NCBI RefSeq assembly: GCF_019097595.1
Contig: NC_080718.1
Coordinates: 14,302,157-14,366,156 of the forward strand
Source: Hemibagrus wyckioides
Taxonomy: Eukaryota > Chordata > Actinopteri > Siluriformes > Bagridae
Direction of reading: 5' to 3'
DNA: 64,000 nt
Shown here: in pieces, positions 47,678-60,315 of the stretch
How positions within the stretch are numbered: the first letter of the stretch is position 1
How the letters are laid out: the number at the start of each line of letters is the position of its first letter
The notes under the pieces: generated by a model
What the model was told of the DNA's origin: nothing
Seen by the model: the letters and a program-made list of their open reading frames with translations, nothing else
Databases searched by the model: none
Program-made: the position numbers and the translations under genes

Positions 47678-49473
47678 TAAATATATATATATATAATATA
47701 TCTATATCTGTTTCTCTGTCTCTTTCTGTCTGTCTTTCTCTGTGTCTCTCTCTGTCTCTCTCTCTCTCTCTCTCTATCCCTAGAAACCTTTGTGTCATTA
47801 TGTCTTGATGTGTTTATAACAAGCTTTTGTTATTCTTAATTCATTTCCTTTAACTGTCTCTTAAGGTCTGTCTCTCAGCAGTTGTCCTGACCTAAACACT
47901 GGACAAAGCATTTAAAGGAAGAGCAAGGTTGAAAAACGGTCATAGCTTTAAACTAACCCACCCCACAAACAAGCAAGCAGAACTGGTGAGCCAGACTGGC
48001 AGAATTTGCGTGCTCTTCTCACAAAGCCAATGTAAATGAGGCTGGGACAAATAAGGTTTGTGTGGGAGTGCCACTCGTGTGTGCCAGAGCCGGAGTGCTG
48101 GTCAGATAACTCCAACTTTGTTCACTCTCACTCACACACCCGAATACAGACTGTGTTTAAAGGCGTGTGATGATTCACTGAATGATATGGTAGTGTCTCT
48201 GCGGTACGGATTCAAACTTTTCGTCATTGCATGAAAATGCGCAATAGATTTCCATTTTTAGTTTAGACAAACATTACAAAAAGTAAAACAGCTGACTGTG
48301 TGTGATCTATTCAGACTACTAGCAGCATCTAATGAAACAAAAGCTGTTCATTAGTAACAAAATTTAACACACTTAGTTAAAGATTTAGCTCTTTGGACAA
48401 GCATGTAGTTAGTTAGTTAGTTTGCAGGGTTGCCAGGTCTCTGCGTAATTTTCACTCTAACTGAACTGAACAACTGCACAGATACACTCACTGAGCATTT
48501 TATTAGGAATACCAGTGCATCTACTCATTCACGTACTGGCGTATCTAATCAGCCAGTCATGTGACAGCATCAGTGCAGTGCATAAAATCAAGCAGATTCA
48601 GCTTCACATTGTCCATCAGAATGGGGGAAATTGTGATCTCGGTTTATATTTATATAAGTGTTTATATTTACAGTTTAGAGTTCTTCAGTAGCTTTCAATT
48701 TCTGCGTTTGATTTTAGTAGACCTGTGGGATGTGGTAGAACAGCAGATGCATAACATGAAAGTGCAGCAGACATATCTGCAGGAATTGCAGGTTGCAGTC
48801 ATGTCAGCTTGGTCCAGAATCTTAAAGGACTCCATGCCATGAAGATTTGAAGCTTTTTTTTTTTTTTTTTTTAAGAGTAATACTCCGTATTAGTGTAGTG
48901 TTCCTAATAAAGTGTCCAGTGAGTGGTAAGTGTATACCTGAAACTTCAGGAATTGGAAAAGTGAGTGCCTTTTTTTTTTTTTTTTTGTCCTTCCCTCTCT
49001 TCTAGCCCAATTTGGCTAGTTAAAAGCACAACCCTTCACTCTCAATGAGGGAGTCATGTCAGAAGCATGCAGTGCTTTGTTTCCCATTCTTCTGTTAGTG
49101 AGTCATGTTGTGTTGTGAAAGTCACTCAACATCTCTGTTTATTTTAATTGTGCATATGTGTAGTTTATTGTTTTACTTTTTAACACAAAGCTTGAGGTTA
49201 AATGAAACATTGAAGCTGTGTGTGTGTGTGTGTGTGTGTTTTGGGGGGATGGGGAAGTTCCAGTATTTGCATCTTTGCTTATCTGTTAGCATGTTTTAGT
49301 TACACAATAGTTTTTTTCTGAATTGTTCTAAGATGTTGTTTGGTCCACTCTATTTTTCCAACAGAGACCCAAATCCTACAAACCACCGGGTGAATAAACA
49401 AGTAAACAGTGACGTTAACCTCAGAATCCAGAACCTCAGCACTGTGATCAGACACATCAGAAACTACTACCAG
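44558..49473 (+). CDS. ccdc88c: Daple (CCDC88C, HOOK-related coiled-coil protein), first three coding exons; continues beyond window
   Basis: Exons 44558-44617, 46032-46132 and 49365-49473 join in frame to 90 residues. They read [20 protein letters not shown], then [60 protein letters not shown] and [10 protein letters not shown]. This is the start of the HOOK-type (calponin-like) N-terminal domain of the girdin family. The opening MDVTVSEL is that of CCDC88C rather than CCDC88A, which starts with a different N-terminus. Known: Daple binds Dishevelled and activates G-alpha-i through its C-terminus, and has long central coiled coils; none of that lies in the window. The start at 44558 is the first ATG of the conserved N-terminus. 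Residues MANFMES differ from the human counterpart. Confidence 0.9.
44618..46031 (+). other. ccdc88c: ccdc88c intron 1
   Basis: Runs from donor tttgg|gtaagt to acceptor ctctctacag|gtgaag. AT-rich with poly-A and poly-T runs; no gene or repeat recognised. Confidence 0.75.
47539..47774. repeat. compound microsatellite (CT)n-(TA)n-(CT)n
   Basis: CT tracts, with some TG and TT interruptions, lie on both sides of a TA core (about 47605-47700). Frames called across it consist of Ser/Leu and Ile/Tyr runs and are not genes. Confidence 0.95.
48485..48933 (+). mobile_element. Tc1-like element, internally deleted
   Basis: The left end (cactcactgagcattttatt) and the right end (aataaagtgtccagtgagtg) are inverted repeats of each other, and the left end is preceded by TA. 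The plus strand keeps the C-terminal transposase piece ([23 protein letters not shown]); the helix-turn-helix and catalytic core are missing. A longer, minus-strand relative lies at 56257-57312. Confidence 0.8.
49219..49240. repeat. (GT)n microsatellite
   Basis: Eleven GT units in ccdc88c intron 2. Confidence 0.9.
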
Positions 49474-50970
49474 GTAAGACAGAGGTGTGAGGCTCATGCA
49501 TGGCAGCAGAGGATTTCCTGCTTACTATCTATAGACTTATTTAAAGTGCATCTCAGATGTTCAGATTACTACTTGGTTCAAGGTTGTCATGTGGCAGCTG
49601 GTGTGCAGAAAAAAAATCTAATTGTTTTTACCCTGTATATGTCTTAATAGTATGCAAGTACAACATTACTCCATCTGTCTGATTTGTTTACTGGCTGATC
49701 TCTGGAAGGTAGAGGGCAGTTAGGGTGGTCTCTGAAAATTTCACTAGGCTTCTAATGATCTTTAATGATAGGAATTAGAGTGAGGGGAAAGGGAGAGGGT
49801 TCAGAAGAAAGACTATCGTTAGCACAAATCCTCCACTTTCATCCTGCATCCTGGTGTGTGGCTTTACACAACACTTTTGCAGGACGTATCTATAATTTTG
49901 TGGTTATATGGGTGGATATGATGTCCATGCAGTGTTTTGCTTGATTCTAGGGAGTGTTTAAATGGGTGTTTCCTAAATCCGAAGGTTTTCTTTTCTTTCT
50001 CTTTTCTACAGTTACCTACACACCTGCTGATAGACGTAACAATATCGAATAAAAAGCATGACACTTTATTCAAATCTTGCAGTTATTTAATTACATTAAA
50101 AATGTAGTTTAATAAAGACACTCATTCTGTCTCACTGCCTTAGATTTCATCTCACAATTTTTCTTATAAGATAGTGCTGACTGTGGTGTTAAAGAGAATC
50201 AGTAACACACACTGTTCTCTCCTCCTAAACCAGGCCTCCTCAGAAGCATATATAAGGTTAGATGTCTGTTCTACACCTTTAGTCAGGGTTTTAGAAGCCT
50301 GTCCTAACCTTAGCCAAAGCACAGGTTTTGAAGCTCAACTGTAGCCTGACACAATTCTGCTTTTAAAAAAAAAATCCTCCTCTCTACAGGGTTTTAGCGT
50401 GCTAAGTCCTGACCTATATACAGTAGCCATGAAGATATGTTTTTAATGGAAAATGCAAAGCACTTCTGCCAAAAGCTGTAGCGGTGAAAGTCAAAACTAG
50501 ACCAACACTGATCAGAAACCAAATAACAGATGATATTGCTAATGATGACTGTACACGTTATTCAGATAACACATTGCAAATGGTCTGAATTTCCTTTCTG
50601 TTGCTAAAGCAAGCTTTTGCTTCCTCTTATTCAATATGAAACATTATCTATGAGAGGGACTCGCAGGTAAAGTGATGCTGCATTCACATATACAATGATT
50701 TTATCTTTTTCCTCCGCAAGTCACCAGTCGCTGTGCTCTGAAGTGGTCACTAGGCATTCCTGCTACTGGTTGCCATAGTGATGAGCGTTATCAGTGGGTG
50801 GTGCGACTAGCATTCCATGTCAGTTTCCTTGCCGCTGAAATGAAACATTCTGGACGTAGATTTGACGTTTATGTATAAAACTAATCGGTGTTTATCTGCA
50901 TCATATCATAAGCGATGAAAGAGAAGCAGTGTGTGCTCTTTGCCACTGTGCATGTGTGCTCTACTAAAGT

Positions 50971-51194
50971 AGACTTTGTCACATATACATTACAGCACAA
51001 TGAAATTCTTTCTTCACATATCCCATCCTTGGAGGGTTGGGTGAGACCGCAGGGTCAGCCATGATACAGCACCCCTGGTGCAGGAGGGGTTGAGGGCCTT
51101 GCTGAAGGGCCCAACAGTGGCAGCTTGGCAGTGCTGGGGCTTGAACCCTGGTCAACAACCCAGAACCTTAACCACTTGAGCTACCACCACCCCC
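50971..51194 (-). mobile_element. tRNA-derived SINE, minus strand
   Basis: Reverse complement of the family seen at 43405-43638. On the minus strand: ggtggtagctcaagtggtta, gggttcaagccccagcactg, catggctgaccctgcggtct and aagaaagaatttcattgtgc, ending tgacaaagtct. The tRNA-like promoter boxes are intact by eye. Confidence 0.82.
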
Positions 51195-52212
51195 ATCTCA
51201 CTCCTGCACCAAGTAGCTCCATATTTACATAAAGTTAAACTTTTCTTAACTATCTCCTGACGTTGGACACGCCCACATCTGGTTGCCAACGGTCGTGTCT
51301 CCCCAGATATTGGCAGCTCTGATTGAAAATAAGAGTTCTTTGTAGTTATAGGTGTAAACAGAGAATAAGGAGGTAAACTAGTAGAAAAGAAATGCAGGCT
51401 GATGTTCTGTCTTGGGCCTGCTGTGTGGGCCTTCATAATAAGTAACAGAGCTCTGTGTGCGCGTGTGTGTATGGTAATTTGGAGGCATGCTTAACCTGTG
51501 GTAAATACACCCTCTAGCAATCACTTAAACCTGTCCAAACACAGCACTTCTCTATGTAGCCTGTATGCCTGAAGCAATCAGTGTGGCTATGAGCAAAAAA
51601 TAACCCTCATTACTATTTCACTGAACATGAAATAGAAAGACACCATGTCTGTAAAAACCCCACGATCAGACCCCACTGTCATGACAGCAGTCTAAACAGC
51701 GGCCTACAGAGCATGAAACACGTCCAGTGTGGTTCTTGAAATGTGGGTGAGGAGCAGCTTCAAAGCAGCAACATCTCCGGGTCAGCACTCTCCTGATCAG
51801 GAACAGATGTGTTGTTTTTAGCTTGTGTTAATTGCTCCTCCATGGACAGGGAATGGTTGGTGTAGTTTGAGAAATTGCTCCTAGGTCTCCTTGTTGTTTT
51901 AAGGAAATCCAGAAAGTTGTCAGCGGAAATGCTTAACTTCTATAGTAATATATTAGCTATCATTTTAGATTAGAGTCAGTTTCTCTGGTTGTGTTTTAGC
52001 GCTCCACTCTCAGCAGATATATTCTGTTCCAGCTTTTTGAGTGTTCAGTTTAAATGTAAAAGATGCGATTAAAGAAAATAGTGGTTATTATTTGCTCAGA
52101 ACAAAGTTTTCTGGGCTTGTTTGGGAAAAGAGGTTACATTAAACTAAAGGAGGCAATTAAGCACTCTAGAAAACCTTTTTTTAGACTGTAATAGGAAACT
52201 AAGCACTTGGGG

Positions 52213-52217
52213 GGGGG

Positions 52218-52265
<48 letters not shown>

Positions 52266-52266
52266 T
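52213..52266. repeat. (TTA)n microsatellite
   Basis: About 16 TTA units after a run of G, in ccdc88c intron 3. Confidence 0.95.
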
Positions 52267-54064
52267 TTTTAAATAAATTCATAAATACTGTTCTATATAT
52301 CTGACATTTATACAATATTAAGAGATCTTCAATAAATATTGCTTCAAGATGATTATTCTGTAGATTTCTTTATTCTTTTTTTTTAATTTAGCACTGATGT
52401 GAGTAAATGTTATGGCTAATCAATATTTTTTTCTTTTCTTTTTTTCTCCTTGTTTTTTTAAATGAAGAATTGTTTAGAAAAGGAAAAAAAAGGTCTGTTT
52501 TTTTATTTAAGTAAATAGAAAAGAATTGACAGTTTTTTTCACTTCTGTATAAGAAGTGTAGTATACTGTGGAGCAAAAATAACAATACGTATGTGTATCA
52601 TGAATATTGTATATTGTTTACATTGTAATGGCTTCTGAATATCAATACAAGCCATCACAAATAGGACTGTACAATCCATGTCACCAGTGCACTTGTGAGC
52701 AGTTTATTTTCAGTGATCTTGAAATGATTAGTGTGAAGTTAACTCACAAATATCCAGTGAAGCATGAGTTTCTCCTCAGACATGAATGACACGCATTACT
52801 CATTCATGACTCAAGCAAGTCCACGAGCTTAGTGATATGAGGAGAGCGTGAACACTTCTCTTTTGTCTGCACACTATACCATCTTCTAATCAGTTACACA
52901 ATGAATTAAACAATCTCCTTCATCTGTACTACATTCTGCTCCAGCTCTTCAGCTCAGTGAAGTATTGAGACGGCTGAGCATCAGCACCTACATGTACGTG
53001 CCAGTCAAACAGGAAGTCGATCTGATCAAGTACTAATAACTTTAGCAGAAAATTCATGTTGAGTCTTAGTGAGATTTATTTTCTTTTTTTAAAAGTGAAA
53101 TGTTTATCGGTTTCTGACAGTACCTGCAATGGAACACAAATAAAAACATTTAGAATAGACCAGTTTAAATGAAATTCATTATGGAAAAAAAATCAAATAG
53201 AAAAATTAATTTTTATTAAAAAAATGCAGTGGAATAGCGCATGAGACGGAACCACAAATTTCTAAATAATATCCGTTTGACCAAGCTGTAAATTTTTTTT
53301 TTTTAGTTGAATTTTATAATGTTGCATAAAAAGGAGACCAATAAGTAATAATGTTTTAAAAGGATCTACCTTTTCCCCTTTTTAGTGCAGCACTAATTCT
53401 TTCAAATGGATGTGTTTTGAATTCTTCTGAAACCAACATGCATATTGATGGAGATTTATCCTTAATCCAGTTAAGTAAAAAACAAGCAACTTCTGCTCGA
53501 TATGTCATCTGCTGCAAGCGCCTGTCAAATTGTTATGCATCAGTATATGGATTTTTTTTTTTTAATTTGGGAAGTGTTGCATTATGCCAGAGCTTTGTAA
53601 AATTGCAGTATTTTTTTTTCAGTCATTTGAAAAGAAGGAATAAAAACAAGCCCAAAAGTCTTTTTTTTGAAGAAGAAGACTTATGTACACTCAAAACATA
53701 AGATCCGTCCAGCACAATAAAGCGTTCAGCTTGTTCCACTCTTTCTGTTGTCTTCTCTTAATAAGTTCACTTAAAAACAAGCCTTGCTGCATTGAGAGCC
53801 AATCTGTGGAAATATATTTCAGGTCATTACATAAAGGAGGTGTATGAACCAGTAGTCTTAGAAAGCAGTGTTAGTCCTGCACCCCGGAGGTTAGCTGAGA
53901 GGAAATGAGCTTGTATGTAATTAGTTAGGAGTCATAGCATAAGCTGGATAATCTCATTTGTTCCTAGATATTTGTTTTATTGCAGCTTTAAAGATGTGGC
54001 TGGGGAAAAACTACACATTCTCATTCTTAGGAGAAAGTCAAGTAGCTATAATTGTCATTTCAAA

Positions 54065-54584
54065 CATACACCCATCAGCCATAACATTATGAGCAGTGAG
54101 TGGTGAAGTGAATCACACTGATTATCTCCACATCATGGCACCTGTTATTGGGTGGGATATATTAAGAAGCAAGGTCCTAATATTCTGCAAAGTTGATGTG
54201 TTAGAAGCTGGAAAAATGGGCAAGTTTAAGGATTTAAGCGAGTTTGACAAGGGCCAAATTGAGATGGCTAGATGACTGGATCAGAGCATCTCCAAAACTG
54301 CAGCTCTTGTGGGGTGTTCCCGGTCTGCAGTGGTCACTATCTATCAAAAGTGGTCCAAGGAAGGAACAGTGGTGAACCGGCAACAGGGTCATGGGCAGCC
54401 AAGGCTCTTTGATGCACGTGGGGCTGCGAAGGCTGGCCCGTGTGATCCGATCCAACAATTCTCAAGTTGCTCAAATTGCTGAAGACGTTAATGCTGGATC
54501 TGAGAGAAAGGGGTCAGGATACACAGTGCATGATATGTCAGGCAGGTGGTCATAATGTTATGCCTGATTGGTGTGTGTGTATAT
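54065..54584 (+). mobile_element. Tc1-like element, 3' deleted, HTH part retained
   Basis: Left end cccatcagccataacattat and right end cataatgttatgcctgattg are inverted. The plus strand encodes the helix-turn-helix module almost intact ([20 protein letters not shown], then [40 protein letters not shown]), with a stop before it, and the catalytic part is missing. Same family as 40205-40757, better preserved. Confidence 0.82.
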
Positions 54585-55392
54585 AGCTGACACATTACAT
54601 AGTGAAATGAAACAGCATTCCTCCAGGATCATGGTCTATATAAGACCTGCAAAGAGCTCCGCCGAAGTTAGCGTAGCCATAATCTCTGTTACGGTGTAGA
54701 TTTTTTTTAATAGAAATAAGTTATGCAAGTGTTTTGTTTGAATAGTTTGTGACAAGTAAACTTTGGTCCTTTGTAATGTCAAACAACCCATTTCTGTGTC
54801 CTGTTCAGTTACATGAGAAATACCCTACTCTGCATTTCTCACAAGGCTAGCAGGAATATTAGAAATGCAGGGCTTCTTACACCTTCAGTTAAGTGTTTTG
54901 AAAATAAAAAAGCATTACATCCAGAGGAGTCATCCTGGGAATCCTGTTATTGTAATTTACAGTCAGAAGGGTCAGGTCTGAAATGGTGTGAAATTTCAAA
55001 CCTGCATATCTGAAAGAAGTATAGGTCTGAGACTGACCCCGGGTTTACTGTATGACCTAACACTTTTGTATTGTAATAGAAGACTTTCCCTTATAACCTG
55101 TCTTTGAGCCACCTACCATCTTCATCTTCTTTTTCTGCTTCATATTCTTTGTCTATCTTCTTTGTCTTCATCATCATCATATTCATTTTCTTTTTCTGCT
55201 ATATCATTGTCGTCTTCATGATTATTTTCATCTTCTTCATGATCTTGATCATCGTCTTTATTTCAGTAGATTCAGATAATGGGCATCACAGTCTGACTCA
55301 GCCCTAACTGATCCTAACTGACAGTTCTTTGCTCCTTCGGTGTTGATTAGCCAGCTAACGTAGCTTAGTGGGTTGTTTTTTTTGTTTGTTTT

Positions 55393-55461
55393 TTATATAT
55401 ATATATATATATAATATACATATATATGTATATTATATTATACATATATATGTATATATAA
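55393..55461. repeat. AT-rich palindromic microsatellite
   Basis: A (TA)n tract followed by two near-identical palindromes built on acatatatatgt, each able to fold on itself. Confidence 0.9.
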
Positions 55462-56256
55462 TCTCACAGAACTGGTTAGCCTGTAGTGAGACTGCAACAG
55501 CAAGTGTTCAGGTTAGAGATATGAATGCTTTCAGGATAAAGCACAAAACAGCCAGTGTTAGTGTACTGACTAAGCAATGTGTTTTTAGCATGTTAGCAAA
55601 CACACGTTTCCTCTTTCACCTTGTGTACTCTGTGACACATTAATAGTATCACTGGCATTTGTTTAGGATGAATCTATTTAAAACTCTTAATGCGGTTTGA
55701 GAATTGTTTACTGGTACAGCTCACAACCATTTCTGTAAGTCGCATTTTTTCTACTAAAGATTATGAAATTTTTAGATTTCTTCAAATATCGTATGTTTAT
55801 TTAGTCTGGCTTTCTGTCCAGCGTAATTTTACCAAGTTTCTTTTTTAATTTAATCTTTTTAAGACCTTTTCTCTAGGACAGAGGCCCACTTCATACACTG
55901 CTGTTCATACAGAGTGACGATCTATTTGCTTTCTGCCATTTAATTCTCCACCCTCAAAAATGAGATTAGCTCCCACATGACCCCCTGCTCAGCTAGCAGA
56001 AAGTATGCCCCTGAGAGACGGAGTAGCAGGCAGTAAGGACAGTAAGTCTCGGAGGGGGGAGGGGTGTCACGCTGGATCCTCCCTGCCTATTGTCTACAGT
56101 CTGCGTGTGAGCCGGTGTGCACTGTAAACCGACTCCACTCAACACTGCTATATGAGAGATGCCAGCCTCCAGGGGCCCCATGCTGAGCGTCTGAATGAAA
56201 CCAGGCCACAGCTGAAAGCTTAGTGCTTTGCTGATTATTTCCTGTGTAAATTGACA

Positions 56257-57312
56257 CATACTCACTGGACACTTTATTACGAACATTAAACTAATACTGG
56301 ATAAGGTCACTTTCCTGTCAAAACAGCTTCAATTCTTCATGGCATTGATTCCACAAGATGTTAGAAAATTCACATGACTGCATCACAGTTCCTGCACGTG
56401 TACTTACATACCGTGACTCTCCCGGTTTACCACATCCCAAAGATCTTCTACTGGATTCAGATCCGGTGACTGGGAAGAATATTAGAAGATAGTGGTCATG
56501 AAGGGATGCACATGAACAGCAACAATATTCAGTATGTGGTATTCTAGTGATCATTGTTTGGTCCAAAGTGTGCCAGGAAAACATTCCATACACCATCACA
56601 CCACCTTCAACAGCCTAGAATGTTGACTCAAGGCAAGCTGGGTTCACGGATACATGCTGTTGCTGCCAAATTCTGACCCTATCATTTGTGAAACTCGGCA
56701 TAAATCCATTCATCAGACCAGGCTACGTTTATCTAGTCTTCACCTGTCCTGAGTCTGTACTCACTGCAGCCATAGATGTCTGTTGGAGTGGAAGCAGAAG
56801 TGGAACCCAATGTGGTTTTCTGCAGTTGTAGCCTATCTGTGTCATGGTTTGATGTGTTTTTTGCATTCTGAGATGCTTTTCTGTTCACCACAGTTTTACA
56901 GTGTGATTTGTCAGAGTTACTGTAGTGCCAACCAGTCTGGCCATTTTCTATTGACCGCTCTAATCTGAATGGCGTTTCCATCAACAGAACTGCTGCTTAC
57001 TGGATTTTTTTTCTTTATTGCACCATTCGTTAATCTCTAGAGACTGTTGTAAGTGAAAATCAGCCGTTGTAGAAATACTCAAACCAGCCCATCTGGCACC
57101 AACAAGCCATGGGTGAATTCACTGAGATCACATATTTTCACCATTCTGATGGTTGAACACATGGTTGAACATTACCTGAAGCTCCTGAAGTACATGCCTC
57201 ATCACCTGCATGATTTGATGTATTGTGCTTCTGCCACATGACTGGCAGATTTTAGATAACTGCACAAATAAGCAGCTGAACAGGTGTTCCTAATAAAGTG
57301 CTCAGTGAATGT
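56257..57312 (-). mobile_element. Tc1-like element, near full length, decayed
   Basis: Left end catactcactggacacttta and right end aataaagtgctcagtgaatg are inverted repeats of the family at 48485-48933. On the minus strand the transposase relics include VYGMFSWHTLDQT and, further on, the C-terminal part (SRRSLGCGKPG; NILWNQCHEELKL), with frameshifts. About 1,050 bp, shorter than an intact Tc1 of about 1.6 kb. No functional protein. Confidence 0.75.
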
Positions 57313-59810
57313 GTGTTTATATATTTATATTATAAATATATAATCCCTCATCCCTTATAACAAGATGATGTCACTGGTTTGGTGTACATCTGCTTAATGC
57401 ATGTAGTACTTAGCTTAGTTTGCTTTATGGCAGTTCTTTGGGCCTTCAACTGTTTCTTCAGATGTTTGAGCATCGTAACACGTCTTGTAATTGCAGCATG
57501 GTTAACAGTCTCTCACTAAGAGCACCCTGTTTGTTCAACACTCTGGCATTCTGGCAGTGTGTCTGTGTTAGTTTAGACACTGATTTACTCAAATCAGGCT
57601 TGGTAATGAAGGAAAATACTATCATTCTTCTTGAATTTATTTTTTTTAACGTCAGTTTATCAATAATTGGTTCATTGTTGATCTAAGATATTAATAATAA
57701 TACATAAAAAATAATGTTTTGGGTTTTTTTTGCCTTTTTTACTGTATAAATCTATGATTAAGTTGTTTTGTAGAATATTTAAAAATGAAAATCACGCAAT
57801 CAAGTCTACAAGACAGGACCGAACTGCTCTTCCTTTGGTGCATGGGCCAGCACTTGTTACTGAGGGAGAATGGAGCATTTGCAGGCTTTAGTGTGGTTTC
57901 ACTGACGTTTGTTTCCTAGCAGGATGTGTACAGCCGATCCGTCATGTTTGAAGCCCTGGCTGAAGATCAATGGATCTTTTAAAAGTAAATGATTAAAGCA
58001 GCATGTCAAACCCTAAAGCTTAGAGAGGCTCCAAAGAGCTCAGGTGACTCAGCACCACTCTCTGTTGTATTGTATGCTGATACGGTAAACCTCAGAGACC
58101 TCGATGTGGGCGTGCACATACAGCCTAGCAGTCTGCCATAGAATCGTTTGAGCTTGTCTTCGTGCCTCCGTTATGGAGGTGGAGTATAATAGACTACATT
58201 TGGGGGAGAGAGGGAAGTGCGAGAGTGTCAGCTCTTTGGGTAAAAGGGTTGCCATGGACTCTGGAATGTCTCCTTCTCTTTTTTTGCTTTCTTTTTCTCC
58301 TCTTCTCTGGGCAGCGAAAGTTAGTGTGGATCCACCCACAGCACACACTCACTCAGAGTTTAAGGGTGTGTGGGATTTGTTTGGTCTGCCTGAGCTTAAC
58401 GTGTACGTCCTGTGTGTTTACTTCATGCTACTATAGTAGCCACAAAACTCCAATGGCCCACATCCAAATGGTGTCACATAACCCCTCCTTCTTGCGTTGT
58501 TTTGAAATCCTTCATGGTTTAAACATTTCTAAGACCTGTCCATTTGTGCAGGAAGAGGCCCGCAGAAATTCTTCCCATGTGAAAATGATGTTTAGAACCT
58601 CAACACGACCTTAAACAATTCAACTCAGTTTATTGCCTTTTCTCTTTACGGTGCTTTTAAAAGGGAGTGCCGAAAAGCAGTATCGTCTCCAGAGAAGCCC
58701 ATGTGACAGGAAGTAGTAGCCTACTCCATGTTCAGTGTCACCTGGCCTCTTTGTGTCCTTGTTTGTTCACGTTGCTTCAACATGACGTTTATGGTCTTTA
58801 TGTTGGTTAGTGGTGGTGCATTGCTTTACCTTGAATTAGCTCCATGGTTTTTGTGTTGCAAGTTTTTCAGAAAGACAGTGAGTCACCTGGACTGAGATTG
58901 TACAGTATCAACTGCTTCAAATGAAGTTGCGAACAGAACCCAAAGCAGCTGTTTCTGCATTTGTCTTCCTTTGAATTGTCTTTTCCCTTTCTCTCAGAAC
59001 ATTTTTGTAGCTGTTAAACTTTTCCAGTACCTGAAACCTTTTAATTGTGGTGTCTAGTGGTTCCGATATTGACAGCAGGATCTGCCTTCCTGTCTGGTGT
59101 CAGCGTGTAAAGGATCGTTACTCTAATGAGCTGTAATGACCTGCACGCTGCCACCTCAGCAAGCTGATGGAAATATAGAACAGTGTCTGTGAGAGAACGA
59201 GGTCACAATTATTATGAAACTGACACTCACATACACAGACAGTATTTCATCAACCTCCATAACCAACTTTATAGCGTGAGCCTGGTGGTGTGAATATTGA
59301 TTGGACTGGAATGTTTCAATGGCCAGTGAAACCGCCTCAGGCTCTGCTGTGATGTGGGTCATGGTAGCATGAAAGCCCTAATTAGCCTGTGCTCCAGTGA
59401 CCACCTTTTTGTGAAGACATTCGCTGTCACTTTACACCTTTTTTTTTTTTTTTTTTTTATTCTCCTTTTTTTTTTTACAAGCTTTGACTTCTTTGTTCTT
59501 TCCATATGTGGCCTTGAAGTGGATAAATAACACTGCATGTAATAGGCCAGTGGTTTAATGGGGTTAGAATTTAAAATTCCACATATGGCAGTGTCAGATG
59601 GCACATGAGCACAAAGGCAACAGGTATTTAGCCAACATTTTGAAAGCAGTAAGACATGCAGAGGATTAAAAAGATGTATTCTGTATCACTAGACACAACA
59701 TACCATCCACACAATATCCCTTCTGAATCTTCTGAGTGCTGTGATCCATAAAATGCCATCGGTGTTGGACAGATGCCTAAACCTCTGTCTTTACAGCTAA
59801 CCCTTAATTA

Positions 59811-60315
59811 TACACACACTATATGGCCAAATGTTTGTGGGACACCCACATGTGGGTCTTCCTTAAAATGTTGCCATGAATGGGACTCATTTATATTTAT
59901 ATAGAATGCCATTGTTCGATGCATTTTAGTTTCCCTTCCCTGGAATTAAGGAGGCCAGACATGTTCCAGCATGACTCCATGCACACTGAGCACCATGAAG
60001 ACATGCTGTGCCCAAGTTGGAGCAGAAGAATTCATGTGTCCTGCATGGAGCCTTGACTCAGTCTCAGCCCCACTGAACACCTTTGGGATGAACTGAAACA
60101 CTGACTGACCCAGACCTCCTCGCCTAACATCAGCGCCTGATCGCACTAATGCTCTTTTTTTTAGCAGAATAAACACAAATCCCAAAAGTCACGCTTTAAA
60201 ATCTAGTGGAAAACTTTCCCAGGAGAGTGGAGGTTATTATAAGTTAAGGCAGGACTAAATCTGGACTGGGGTTTTCAAAAAGCACATGTATAACTTTGGT
60301 GGTCAGACATATACT
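59811..60315 (+). mobile_element. Tc1-like element of a third family, internally deleted
   Basis: The left end is cactatatggccaaatgttt after TA. The body keeps the ordered words gacatgttccagcatgac, gccccactgaacacctttgg, aaatctagtggaaaac and ggactaaatctgg, typical of a common fish Tc1-like family whose 3' end would read ggccatatagtg. Here the right inverted repeat is lost or mutated beyond recognition. Confidence 0.65.

Larger units (their letters stand above)
46133..49364 (+). other. ccdc88c: ccdc88c intron 2
   Basis: Runs from donor cacat|gtgagt to acceptor tccaacag|agaccc. It contains a compound CT-TA-CT tract (47539-47774), an internally deleted Tc1-like element (48485-48933) and a (GT)n tract (49219-49240). 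Nothing else is recognised. Confidence 0.75.

Noticed and set aside
47416..47808. Open frames of 75-130 residues on both strands
   Set aside because: They are translations of CT and TA microsatellite units and have no protein-like composition.
58162..58614. Overlapping open frames of 87 and 150 codons
   Set aside because: Composition is ordinary for chance frames, and there is no splice context or similarity to a known family.
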